Part shown: in pieces, positions 1-12,700 of the stretch
How the letters are laid out: each line of letters starts with the position of its first letter
Position numbering within the stretch: position 1 is the stretch's first letter
From: Megalonaias nervosa
Lineage: Eukaryota > Mollusca > Bivalvia > Unionida > Unionidae
DNA: 64,000 bases
Direction of reading: 5' to 3'
Assembly (NCBI GenBank): GCA_016617855.1
Contig: JAECUM010001722.1
Coordinates: 104,914-168,913 of the forward strand
Notes under the pieces: generated by a model
What the model saw: only the letters and a program-made list of their open reading frames with translations
Database searches by the model: none
Told to the model about the DNA's origin: nothing
Program-made: the position numbers and the translations under genes

Positions 1-565
1 TTACTTGTGTCCATGATATGATTCCTATATTGGTATACAAAGGGAAAGCATCTTTGTAACTTCGGGGCAGACAGTTTTGAAATTGGGTAGCCACTCTAAG
101 ATGTTATTAAGGCCTTTCTGGACCCACTGACAGAATATATTGAACAGTAAAATCACCCACAGATAGAATCTATTACAGGGGTCAGTAAGTGTAAACATCT
201 ACTAGCTGGTGAATCATAAAAATCACTTTTGTGTTGAAATGTCTCTGTTCAATAATTTAACAAATTATTTATTCATTTTTGCTTAATTTATTTGGATGGA
301 TAAATTGTTAATAGCCATGTTTTTTTGTTATTAATCTGAGATTTGTTTTCTTCACACATTTTTTAATGACATGCAGAAGTTCATAAAGAAAATAAGGTCC
401 ATCAGTGTGAGCTGCACTCAGTTGTTCAACATATAGGTAAATTTATAAATTATTGGCTCCAAAGTACACAACAAAAACATTTCTATTTATGCTTTAATTG
501 CACTGAATCAGCAACATGCAATTCTAAATTAATGTTACGTAAAAGGTGTTATTATTGTGCCTTTG

Positions 566-1053
566 TTATTGAAATGACTGCCCTTGTTTACCTGGCTTCA
601 GCATGTCAGGTGATAAAAATAGCATAATTGAGCTATCTTCCTTCAGAGGACCACACAAATCAAACTTGTAACCAGTTAAACCTGATAACAAAGAAACATT
701 AGAACAAAACCTGAATTTGGCCAAAGCCTGAACTTGGCCATGGAAATTACACTTTAACCGTTTAACAAAAAAACCCCACTTTATCCAAGAACGTAATAAA
801 GTCTTTACCATTTGAATATCTCAACAAAATTCTTTATTTTATCCAACTGTCTTGTGCTCTGTGCTTTCTGTGAACCAAAATGTTTACAAAGTTTAAAACT
901 GATAACTTTTCCTATTTTGCAAGAACATGTACGTGAAGTAATCTGATTAAAATCAGATCTCCACTGTCCTTCATGAAGATCTGACAGCAACAACTTAGAG
1001 GTCGTGTTCTCTTGATCTATGGTATTACCATAGTCACTAATTTGATCAGCCAC
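566..1053 (-). pseudogene. Unassigned minus-strand coding-like fragment with a SWIM-like Cys/His pattern
   Basis: Two abutting minus-strand frames (805-1053 and 566-811) together read as a plausible 160-residue segment with a frame change near 808. The first part has the pattern CSC-x(10)-CKH, which resembles the CxC...CxH spacing of SWIM zinc fingers found in some transposases and ZSWIM proteins. The second part reads LLSGLTGYKFDLCGPLKED and then meets a GTAAAC that could act as a donor. I do not recognise the protein. It could be a transposon fragment, a decayed exon or chance. Confidence 0.22.
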
Positions 1054-1251
1054 TCAGATGAAGTATTATATCTTCGTGTTTGAGAGACTGAGCATTATGG
1101 CTGAAGAGCATCAATCTGTGCCAAATGTTTTGATTCACTTTCAAATTTTTGAAAGATACAATCTCCATTGGCAATTAAAAGGTCGCCAGAACATGACCCC
1201 TAATCAGTCGCTGTCAGATAGGACAGTGGAGATCTGATTTTAATCAGATTG
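937..1251. repeat. Inverted repeat, imperfect foldback
   Basis: About 45 bp at 937-988 recurs inverted at 1208-1251, including AGGACAGTGGAGATCTGATT on the right arm. The right arm lacks about 8 bp present on the left. The arms flank about 220 bp and could form a hairpin. This could be a small foldback transposon end or a local inverted duplication. Confidence 0.7.
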
Positions 1252-4180
1252 GTACATGAGGACACTTGTTATATATCAGAAAATCATGGAAACCTTGATA
1301 TGTATATATATGTAACTGTAATTAAAGTTTATAAATTGCACTTATGTTACTTTGGTTAACATTGTATTCAAGATCATAGTTCTCAATTTGATGTGCATTT
1401 CTGTAGGACCATCTCTAGCAGACCAGTTCTAGCTTAGTCATCATGTTTATGTTAGTCATAGTGTACAAGGGCTGGGCCCATTACCAGACTATAGATAGCC
1501 AAAGTCTTCCAATATAAAATACAAACCTAAATCTGGCTGTCAGAGTTAATATTTCTGTCAGCATGTATCGTTGCAACATTTGGCTTTTTTAAGTAGGAGC
1601 ATTTCTGGCTGAGAGTCAAAAACTGGCACATTTGAGTGATGACTGGTGCTTATAAAAGTTGTTAGGGCTGCAGAGAAAGAGTATTTAACATGCCTAGGTG
1701 TATATTGCAAAACCATGGCATTCAGGGCCTCCCTTGGAAATATTTTTCTTTTTCGTCATGAAATTTGCCAAAATAAAAAATTTGGAGCCACTTTTCAACC
1801 ATAGGAGCAATTTTGTGCCATGATGCAGGGACTTACATGCATAATATTATATTGGCACTAATTTTAATCTATATAAACATGAGAATAAAACAAGTTTTAC
1901 ATGTTTTTATTACTTTTCAAAGTACAAGAATAATTATTAATAGATATAACGATACCATTATATCCACATGAAGTTCAGTGTATAGCATATGAAAAGCAAG
2001 AATGAATAAGAATGTTTCTTTATAACTGATAATACAAAATACTGCTTAGCCTTTATAAACAATGTCACTAACACATCATCAGTATCTGCCTCATTTTTTT
2101 CCCAGACCATTTCTTAAATGCCTTCTTGAAATCAAAATTTTTAACACTGGGCCCATCAATAGAAATTCTCATTAAAGTTTGTTTTAATCAGATTCTGGCA
2201 ACTGAACCCCCTCTCCCTGTCTGCAGTAGAAATAGGAGCAACAAGTAACCTGGTAGCTGCCTAAGATGCAGCCAGATATAAATCTTTGTTTCTCAGAGCT
2301 AGATTAGCCATATTCTTTGTGCTTGATACGGACTTGTAATAAAGTAAATTTGTAATTTTTCATTGATATAAGCAACTCGGGCCCTTTACAGTCAGCAACT
2401 GGCATCCATGTAGTGGCATTCTTTGTTACTCAGTTAAGTTCATACCACAAAAAAGTGTTATCTAAGTAAATAATCCCTAAAACACTAAGTAGTCCCAAGT
2501 GCGTCTCACACTCACAGTTTGCAATAAACATAAATTAACAACACATGCAAATGACACCAAATCTTTTTGCCGACCTGTTCAACAATAGTATATCCCTTGG
2601 TCATTCCTTATTTCCTACTTCTCACATTTAATTACTTCTCAAAACCAACTGACAGCTTGCAGTAAGCTGCAGTCATGTTCGAATAATGTCTTATTCATCT
2701 TCGACCAACATGATCCACTGACTGCCGCAGATAGTGAAAACAGGTATTAAGTGGCCCGAGTTGCTTATATAAATGAAAAATTAAAAATTTACTTTTCTAA
2801 AAATTTGTCGACTGCAACTTTTACCAGTCAGTAAAAAATAGCGCCACTTTAAAAATTCTTTCCCATTTGGCAACAAATGCGAAGCCTAGCGGAAGCCCTG
2901 ACATGAATACAGGATTGTTACAATGTCTACTTTCTTCTTTATACCTTCTCTTTTTCTAAAACATTTAGCACATCTGAAATGCAATTAGCATGGACAGTCA
3001 GTCACCCTGCCTTAAATGCTATTCTATGACCACTCAATAATCCTGTTTGTAGGAGATGAAAAATGTGATAGACAAAGTCACCATATACTGATCTATGTTA
3101 TATGTAATATTTCTACTAAATTATGCATGGCTGTGAATGCTATATTATTTATAGTTGGAAAGGGGTCTTCATAATACTTCAAAACAGCATTCAGTTTAAC
3201 ATTTTTATTTCAAAATATATCACCAAATTTCTTACATCTTTGTTAAAATGTTGTGTTCCAATCTTTATCAGGTTAAAAGCAATAAATTGTCCAAACTTCA
3301 CTTAAAAGAAATTCAAGTTTGTCAAGAATATGCATGACCACGTGCAATTTGAGACCCAGTAAAGTTAACCAACAAAAATTTAGAACTCAGTATATTGCTC
3401 ATGACAACTCCATCTGAATCGAAGCTAATACAAGCAGTGTTGACCCTAACCCTTTTATCTACATCTACATTTGTCATCTCACAATTACAAGTACCTAGAT
3501 CATAGCAACAGGCTCATGGCAGCAAATGTTATTTTAAGAACTGACTACTCAGGACAACCGACATGTTAGGACTTCATTTATATGTATGACATTAACATGT
3601 ACAACAGTGTCCAATGCTCAGTCTGAAATTCCATAAACATCAATAACTGGGACCCATAAATGGCAAATGTTCAATTCTGAACATGTACTCTGGTACTTTA
3701 AACTGCTAAAATAAAGTTAACAGAAATAACAATAGAACCAGTAAATCTTCTTCTTTCAACATTTTACATCTTGACAATTGTAAGGGATTCATTTCTAAAT
3801 TCAAAGTAAGATATTTTAAAATGCAAATTTTTCAGGAAATCCCTTTATGTATCATAATGCCTTGGGCTCACATAGGTAGATACCTGTAAATTAAGCAAAG
3901 AATTGATAAGCACTATTAAAAATTGGAACTATATGAGATAACCCCTAAGACACACATACTTAAATCCTGAACATAATCAGTCAGTGCTCTATAATGGTTA
4001 CCAGTGTTGTAACTGTTTTTCATGTTGTGATAACAAAATGTGACCCCACATTTCAGCAGAAGTAAACAAGGTATTAAAATATATGTAAATAATGCACTCT
4101 TCATTGTAATTTATCTACATGTGACATAACATGTAAATGTACAGTCTGCATAGCTTTGAAAACTACCTGCAGTTGAAGGA

Positions 4181-4340
4181 AACTCTGTCAACACCTTTGT
4201 ATTATAAACATGAAGGCACTCACCAATTAGAATGGTAATGCAATCAGAGTAACTCTCTCAACACCTTTGTATTATAAACATGAAGGCACTCACCAATTAG
4301 AATGATAGATAATTGGATTGGTAGTGCAATCAGAGTAACA
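4181..4340. repeat. 70-bp tandem duplication
   Basis: A 70-bp unit at 4181-4250 is repeated from 4251 with very few changes, sharing ACACCTTTGTATTATAAACA. The second copy is interrupted near 4304 by about 17 bp before the shared end CAATCAGAGTAAC resumes. Confidence 0.85.
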
Positions 4341-4938
4341 CTATACAAGCTTTTGTTGAGATGTATACAAATACCAATTTTTATCGTAAAATTTTACACA
4401 GGAAATCCTTCGAAGAAAACTTATGATATTTTGTACAGTTTATTAACATCACCTAAGTAAAACAACCACAGTTTGACATTGTACCGGTTGGCTACTTTCT
4501 AGATTACTCCATTCTGCATCAATTTGGTGGCCTTTTTTTTAAAAGCAGTGCTTGCATCGTTGATGGCAGTTTCTTCCTCAGCAACCATAAGTTCAGCTTC
4601 TGTATCTTATATGTTAACATGAATAGAAGTTGTTTTGTACTAAAGTCACAAATTGGTCCACTACATTGATTCTTGATATAAGAGTACTAACACTTTCTTG
4701 GATTTCTGTCTGAAAAAAAGCAATAAAATGTCATCTAGGCTATGACAATAGAAGCAGCTATATTTTGAAACTTTTAAAAAAGTCTTTCAAGGGGAAGCAC
4801 ACTCTACTGACCCCAAAAAATGTCTCTGAATCTAAGATAAAACCATTTCTTCTATTACACTGCTGAGTGCTGAAACTATTTGGTTATTTGTTGATTTAGC
4901 ACCAGGACATTGGAATAAAGTGCATTGCCCATGTTGGG

Positions 4939-4948
4939 ACACACACAC

Positions 4949-4988
<40 letters not shown>
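4939..4988. repeat. (AC)n/(GT)n microsatellite, palindromic
   Basis: A short (AC)n run switches through ATAT into a (GT)n run of about 18 units, making a self-complementary dinucleotide tract. The sequence just upstream (AAAGTGCATTGCCCATG) resembles the conserved core of the minus-strand SINEs near 8.6 and 26.2 kb, so the tract may sit at a decayed SINE. Confidence 0.85.
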
Positions 4989-4989
<1 letters not shown>

Positions 4990-7689
4990 ACAGATGTAAC
5001 AGCTGAAATAAAATAAATTATATAATATTTGTGTACAAGTAATTAAAATTTCATGCAGTCCAAAATTTCAATAAAAAGAAACAACACACAAATGACTAAA
5101 ACTATTTTGTCTCATCATCATTGCTGGCCCAAAAAGAGTTATTCCAGGTGAGGATAAGGGGCTGTCTATATAGTACATATGCAAACAGTCATTTCTTCCT
5201 CCCCCCTTTGCAGGGTGTAGTTATTTTTACCCTCTCCCCAGAGCGTATATATGCTTTTGCTTAGTACTCCCCTTCAAACACTGTCAATTTGTTTGCATTC
5301 TGAATCAAACAGGAGTTTCTTTAGTAACTAGTCTCAATATTTGCATGGGTGAGTCATTGTTTTCAAGCAACAGATGTGATGTGAAATTTTGGAGTTACAT
5401 TTTTTGTTGTTAATTATTTTTAGAAATATTAAAACTGTACATCCCAAATATTGGATGCAGATGACAGTTTTGATTGCCATTTATCATTCATTCTGGAAAC
5501 CAGAAAAGGACACAGGGGCTGATCTAGTTGCTTACAATTTACTTATCAGTTATAAGTGTACTTTAAAAAGCTACACGGGAGGATGCTTCCCCATTTTCAC
5601 ATGACTTGTATAGCCATGATCACACCTGCTTAATATGCAAGTACTGTATGCTGAATAGTTTACTGCCCTCTCATTGGCCAATTGAAAATGATGTACTGCA
5701 TGAATTTATAACTTCTTTCCATGATGCTTTTCATTTTTAAAATTGGTAAGGGGGTACAGACAAATTGGAAGGTGTGAAAATACTATAGGTTGTTGTTGGC
5801 TATGGCAAATAGGTTTTATTGTAGCTTTAATAAAGTTCATGTCATTAGGTGTGTATGTACTACTTGGTCTTATCCCCACCACTATGCACAAATATTCAAA
5901 ATTCAACTCCCCCCACATTAACATACAGAATAGAGAGTTTCTAACAAAACAAAGTTTAATCCAAAGCCAACACAAGATTCACACTGAAACTAACAGATGT
6001 AAACTCAAAAAGACCCCTAGTGCATTCACTATGTAAATTATTCAAGTGAATAAAAAATAGGCATGGAATGTAAAGCAGCAATTATGTTATATGCTATGTA
6101 TATTTTGGAGATGATGAACTGTCCAAAAGTTTTGCAACTTGACATGCACATAGACAAAATCTAAACATAAACTCAACAATGTTTAATTCAATCTGCTACT
6201 ATATCAATGTACATAACTTTTGTGGAGGAAATGAGATGGCAGAATACTAAGCAGAAAGTTGTAATAATCATCTACTTGTATACAAGCCACAACGAACCAC
6301 ATTGTTATTAAATATTTGCATGGTTATGACCACCACCAATGAAAATAAGAACTGTTACTGGTACCTGTTAAGAATCTGAAACATCAATGAAAAAACCCCA
6401 ACACATTTTGATGTAGATCCAACAAAGTTACTTTTTAATCAGGTATTTATAGTATCATTTGGTTTCAAGATAATTGTCTTATTTTTGTTCTATAACTTTA
6501 ACTTCCTTTTCATATATTGCCACTTATTACAATAGTTCCATTATTTCTTTTAAACTGTCACAGTAATTAAACAAAATTAATGCAACTGAATCCATGAAAC
6601 GTGTTCATTTAAAGTGTCACATTAGATACTTCATACAAACATACAATGGTAATGCCAATGTTATAATGCTCTGCACTGCTTCCATTCCATCATTAAAGCA
6701 TCAGTCTGATGTTTCATCTGATAACTGTTAAATAGTCAAATTTTGTGAAGCTGTTTTCCAAACATCAGAATTATCTATGGGAGCTGGAGTTGGAATGATT
6801 GCATGATGGAATTAAAATCTCCAATGGAGACTCCATTACACACAAGCATTCATTTCTGTCGACAAAAACAAACAAACAAAAAAAAACAGTAAACACTCCT
6901 TCAACCAATTAACACAAGGTAACTAACGTGAAATCTGCCCCCCCACCCTCGCTGATTCTGTGCGTATCGGTCATCTTGAGTTAACTGGATAAAGAGAAGT
7001 ACGTGTTGTTATTATGGTTTTTGACTGATAGAAATGAGCATCTATTACAACAATGTTCGTAATGATTGAATAAATGTATTTTCACTAGTCTTTTTCCGCC
7101 TTTTGATTAGCTTGCTCCAAGGCGGTCAACTGTTTTCTGGGCTGTGCTTTCTCAACCAAACACTGATTTCTTCCACAGTTGAAAACATGTCTCACTGCCG
7201 TTACTGTGACAGTCTGGCTACATTTGGTTCTTTTTGCAGCGCACATTGTATCAGATGCGAATGATGCAACCCACGTCTCATGAGACTAAAATTAATGAAG
7301 CCGAAGAATTTATTCTTTCATTTTGTAAGAAGATTTATGTTAGCAAAATAAAGACAGATTTTCACTTTATTTATTATTAGTAAAGCTACAAATGCTGCAT
7401 CACGTGGTAGGCTTTTCCCAACCTGTTTATAGCTGACCAATGAGAATGTTTTATAGTTAAATAAATATGGCGTGTATAACAAATTACTAAGTGTTCATGG
7501 TTGAATGGCCGGACACTTCTTAAATTTAAGATCAAATAAATTATGAATTTGATGATGGGATTCTAAAGTGGAAGTTTTTGATTACATTTAGCTTGCACTT
7601 TTAGACAGACCTCCAGAGCCAATTTTTTCAATCTCCAGTAGGTGTGATTTTAATGAATAAACAACAGGGGCAGAAGCAATTTTGAAACT

Positions 7690-7775
7690 AAACTACCCTG
7701 GCGTATATGCTTTTAAAAGTGCTTTTAAAAGTGCCGTCCCCAGGTCCCATGTATGTTTTAATGCAACAGCCCTGA
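7690..7775. repeat. Interspersed repeat end ('AACAGCCCT' family), copy 1
   Basis: The stretch from CCCTGGCGTATATGC to GCAACAGCCCTG matches the one at 33521-33598 in the same orientation and the one at 61257-61330 in the opposite orientation. It looks like the terminal segment of a dispersed DNA element, but no matching opposite end was found here. Confidence 0.55.
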
Positions 7776-8499
7776 CATGCACAGGTGTATTTTGACTAAA
7801 TAGGGCATGTGTCTTCGTAACGATGAGATATTTAATGAGTTTGATTTTCAGACATCTTGCATCATTATTTGTAGAATTGTGACCATGGAATGTTGCCTCG
7901 TAAGGTGCCCATTTTAGCAGTATAACTTTATTAGGGATTATATGATTTCAGCTAAATTCAGCATGCAGATTTTTAATTGATCAGACCTTGTATAAATTTG
8001 ATTTCCAGCATTCAGCTGCATGATTTGGAGGGGTTATATACAAACAAATAAGTTGTTTTCCACCACTTAATGTTATTTTCTGATGTCACTAGTCAATTTA
8101 GAGAAGACCATAAAGATTCAGATGTAATCCATCTGCCCCAAAGAAATTTGGGATTTTGGTTGTCTTGAAACTAACGAATTCATTTATGTGACTTACCTTT
8201 GTAACCAAACAACAATTGGAATCCCTTTTTTATCAACCTATTGCATCAGATCTTTCCACAAGTCCACTTTTTATTAGCAGTCTCACTCTGAATTGAAAAC
8301 CTATTAGTCCATTCACTTCTTAACTCTTATGTAAACTTTTGAGAAATGTAAATTTCCTTACCTGGCAGCTTTGAATTTGTCATTTTGTGGTTCTTCTCCA
8401 CCATGGCCAGTACAGTAATCTGAAAAATAATAAAAAATGGCAGAGAACAACTCTGTGGTCAAGATGAAATGTGGCTCCGCATGCCAATCTTCCCAAATT

Positions 8500-8695
8500 T
8501 GAGTTTTGGTTTGTTGCTTTACCGCAGAGCAACAGAAGTATGTTATTTGCTGAGGCTGTTGGAGTAAAATGCAATGCTTTGCCCAAGAACACACCACAAT
8601 AGCTGACCAGGCTTGTCCAATCTTAGGATTCAAACCTGCAGTCTTTGAGTTGCAAGTCCAGGACACTAACCACTGAGTGACCACAGTTTCCCCTA
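8500..8695 (-). mobile_element. tRNA-derived SINE, minus strand
   Basis: On the minus strand there is a tRNA-like head with an A-box-like TCACTCAGTGGT and a B box GGTTTGAATCC. A core reading GTGTTCTTGGGCAAAGCATT and a tail with AAAGCAACAAACC follow. The core and layout match the element at 26073-26262. An open minus-strand frame of 126 codons over this region is explained by the SINE and is not a gene. Confidence 0.7.
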
Positions 8696-9575
8696 ATTTT
8701 GGTTTCTGTAGCACAACTTTCTCAGGATTGGCTTTCACAGCATAACTATTAATTCTCGTTGATGTTTAGTTCAGTTCATTTTAGGATGCAGTTTATACTG
8801 AAGAAATCTTGGATGAATTTGATTTTCAACCATCTGCTTTCCAAGAGACTAATTGAAAGGATATTTTATCATTCATGTGTACCATGTGGGACCTTTTGAC
8901 TCGGGGTTTTATCACCCTTGCATTAGCATTACTAATTGGATTTGTGGCAACTTTCTTGCATTTCTGAACTCTTGACTCAATTTGAATGGCAGCAACTTAG
9001 ATAATTTTTTGAAACTAGAGTTATGGTGCATTTGTGTTGGATGCACTCTGCTTTGCATCCACAAAATTACTTTGTTTCAGGTTCTCCAGGCAATCTGTAG
9101 CTTGCATGGTTCCTTGCAAGCAATCAATTCATCGCTAATAATTCTAGTTTTGTCATAGCTTGTGTAACATTTCTGTTTGCAACTTTAGTAAAGTAATCAG
9201 AAATTTTTAATCCATATGTTTTTATATCATGATCAATGTATTGCTTCTCTTGTGTAGATTTAATTGATATTATATTGGACTGTGGATAAATATTTAGTAC
9301 AAACTTGTTATCAATATTGGAAATTATCCTTCTCCCTTCTGTTCTTTAACACCTTGTTAAAAATGGTTACAGAATATTCATAAATTTAATACTCAAAGAA
9401 GGATGTATATTGTGGTAGGAACATTATGCATTAATGATACTGTGAAGCAATATTGGTGCTCTGAGTGGTCCAGAAATTGGTTTTACTGTATATGAAATAG
9501 ATTGATAAAATTTTTGTATCTCTTAGCTGACTGATTAATAGAGGGAGGTATCAATGAAATATATTGCACTTTCAG

Positions 9576-9785
9576 GCATCATTGGCAATAGCTGGCGTGG
9601 TTGGTGTGATAGCATACCGTGTTTCAACACTGGCGGCGTTGAATTTGCTGCATGACGATGGAACTGTGCGGAGTAATTCTACAATTGTGAAGGGTACCAC
9701 AGAAGTCATCTATAAGAATGCCAGCCTTGTCACAACAATCACAGCTGCTCTCATCAACTTGGCACTCATCATCATACTCAATTTT
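9576..9785 (+). CDS. ANO: Anoctamin exon A (TM3 to TM4)
   Basis: This 210-bp, 70-codon exon opens after the acceptor TTTCAG and closes at the donor GTAAGC, phase 0 at both ends. It starts [18 protein letters not shown], the end of TM3 in anoctamins, and finishes with [18 protein letters not shown], the start of TM4. The loop between them has two N-glycosylation sequons (NST, NAS), as expected for an extracellular loop. The upstream exon is not in the window. The in-frame TTG a few codons upstream lies in the intron and is not a start. Confidence 0.93.
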
Positions 9786-12700
9786 GTAAGCACTGTTCCC
9801 ACTTAATATTGTGCAGCTGTTGTCTAATAGTATGCTGTGTGACAGAGGGTAATGTTATACAAGTCATAGGTGGGCAAATCACTTAACTCTGAAATCCAAG
9901 TAGAAATTGTTTTATTATAATGCTAGTAGTAGAAATTGTTTTATCATAATGATAGGAGTAGAAATTGTTTCATTATAATGATAGGAGTAGAAGTTATTTT
10001 ATTATGATGAAGAAGAGTGAAGCAACATGTATTTTTTTTTTTTTTTTTTTTTTTAATCAGTCAAATAAATCTGAGTTTGAACTAGGGCCGAGTTTGCTGG
10101 GGGTAGGGTTTTATTGGAGCCTTTAATACATTGTTGGCTATATCATGCTAAATAAGTGGGATTAAGTGCCTTTCCCAAGGATGTGCTAAGGCAGCAGAAG
10201 CTGGGCTGGCCTTGCCACATATTGAACCCATAACTCATGGATTAAGAGTCCCATGCTCTACTGAGTAGGCTGCCTTGGGCCCCTGTTGGTTGTACTCAAA
10301 TAGAAAGTAATACTAGTCAGGATACACTGAACTGCAATGTAATATGACAGTCACTTGTGGGTAATATGATATTTGACTTAGCTGTTGCTATTTGCATTGC
10401 TAGTCGTAGGCATACACAAATCTTGCAAGCCGTATACTCACACCATCATAGGTCTAGTAGTAACGTGACATCAGTAAAAATCCATTTCAAATTTTTAGAA
10501 AAATATACTATACAGAAGTTATATCCTGTTTGCAATAATAATATTATAAAACCCAAAAGAACACAAAATTCTATCAACTACCCAGATTTGAGAGGTTGTC
10601 ATCCCTTATATATTAGAAATGATACAACCCCTGTGTGTATCAATACAGGTTTGGGGACTGGTTTATCACATTAAAGGCAGACTTTTGTTGATTTCACAGA
10701 AAAATCAATCCTTATTTTTACAGTAGTACAGGGCTGAGCAAATCCCATAGCTCGACGTCCCAGATTAGTCATTTTTGAAGTTGGGCAAGTAAAATTTTCC
10801 AAGTCACTAGTCTGGGACAAGTGCTTTTTAAAAAAGTCAGGCTAGTCCTTATTTTCATGCTTTAATCACTATATCTACCTTTATTTGGCCAATCATGCCC
10901 TCCGGGCGTACTGAATACTTGATTCTACCCCTCTTCATGTATACATTTACATCCTGTTACCGCTTGACTGCATATTGGGCTAAGTGACCAAATTATCAGC
11001 AAATCAGAACATGTCAAACTAAAGAAAGCCAGTATGATCAATTAGCAGTGTTGTAAGCGGTTTTGTTGCAATGAGTTTACTCAATCTAGATCATAACGAG
11101 CAGCTCACAATGATTTTAATCCAGCGAGTCAGTGTAATTAAATTAATGAAAGGTACTTGACCGACATCAGTGTTGGTTTCCTTTATGAACTGATTAAATG
11201 ACAGTAATGATTCTTTAATTTATAATTGATTATACAGATGATTAACTTCCACATGCGATATTGTGTTTGAAGCGAAACAATTACGCTAATTAATGAGCAG
11301 TTTCAGTTCGTGTTTAAAAGAGAAAATTGATGTTATGATCACTTTAGAAGTAGTTATCAAGCAAGCTGATAGTTACTCTGTGGATAAAATGAGTTTGCTA
11401 AACTATTTTCGTAAGGAAGGTAATAACGGCGATTCGGAGAAGGTAAATTTGTTTGAAAATGGAGGGATAAAACATAAGACGATACTGAGTGTGCGGTAGC
11501 TATTTCTCCAAAGAGACATAAGCAACAATCCATGATGGCAAAAAATGTCAAATATGACACTTCTAAGAGACAGAGACATTTTCAGCCACATTGGGTTGAT
11601 TGTTATCCCTGGCTTGAATATATTGACTCTGAAGGAAAGATGTTTTGCAGTTACTGCAAACAATATCCAAAACTGGCACAGGTAGGAAATTCACCCAGTG
11701 TATTTGTCAGTGGAAGTGACAATTTCAGGATTGAACCAATCAAGTCTCATGACATGTCTGGACCCCACAAGGCCTGTGTAGCACAATATATGCATGACAC
11801 TAGCCAGCATGTGCAGAAAATCAGTGAAGTCAGAGTTGCCGACACTCCACTAGGAAAGGCCCTTTCAAAACTAAATGAGATGGAAATGAAAAAAAATGAG
11901 AGCTCTCTTTAACACAGCCTACACCCTAGCCCGTTATGGAAAACCATTTTCTGATATGGAAATGATGTGTACACTCCAGGAGAAGAACGGTGTTGAACTT
12001 GGCGTGAATTATAAGAACAGATTCAGGGCAAGAGACTTTGTTCTATCGATCAGTCAAGTCTTGAGAGAAGAAGTTAGGGAAAAACTGAATTCCAGTAAAT
12101 TCCTTCCCATTCTTGCTGATGGAAGTACTGAAGCTACCATATCAAAGCAAAAAATTGTGCATGTAAGATACCTGGACAATGGAAAACTGAAAACCTCATT
12201 TGTCAGCATTGAGGAGTTGAAATCAGCTGATGCATTGGGAGTAAAGGAAGGCATTGAAATGGGTTTGGAGAAAGTGGGTCTTACTTTGGCTGATCTTAGT
12301 GATATTACTAGCAGGAAACCAACCATTGTATGTGCCAATTTTGATGGTGCCAATGTGATGCAGGGATTAAAAAGTGGAACTATGAAATATTAGACTGTTC
12401 CATGGATATTGACTATGCATTGTGTTGCTCACAAGTTAGAACTTGCAGCTCTGGATGCCGTCAAAGCTAGTTCATATCTGAAACAGTTTGAGGAGACTGT
12501 AAAGGGGATTTTCCTGTTTTATCACTACAGCCCCAAGAGACGATGAGAAGTGAAGGCAGATATACTTGACATGCCCTTGGCTCACTTGAGTGGTATAAAG
12601 CAGGTTTGTACCTTTATGCACATATTGTATATACAATTCAGTTTTACATTTTGTTTCAAAATTATGGATAATTTGTGTTATTATATGACATACTTTGTCT

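Larger units (their letters stand above)
1..9575 (+). other. Upstream region, probably anoctamin intron
   Basis: The first visible anoctamin exon opens with a splice acceptor in mid-protein, so this stretch is most simply intron. Apart from the separately listed repeats and one weak minus-strand frame near 0.6-1.05 kb, I see no exon-like sequence. It is AT-rich, and its short open frames overlap on both strands without recognisable motifs. Confidence 0.6.

Noticed and set aside
5706..6036. Overlapping frames on both strands (89 and 97 codons)
   Set aside because: They overlap each other in antisense, have no motif and no splice or gene context.
8358..8738. 126-codon minus-strand frame
   Set aside because: Its centre is a tRNA-derived SINE and the translation has no domain.
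10200..10281. tRNA-Lys gene on the minus strand
   Set aside because: A and B boxes are recognisable, but the acceptor stem and 3' end are lost and it continues into a SINE body and poly-A tail.
12054..12353. 99-codon minus-strand frame
   Set aside because: It is a shadow of the hAT transposase core on the + strand.
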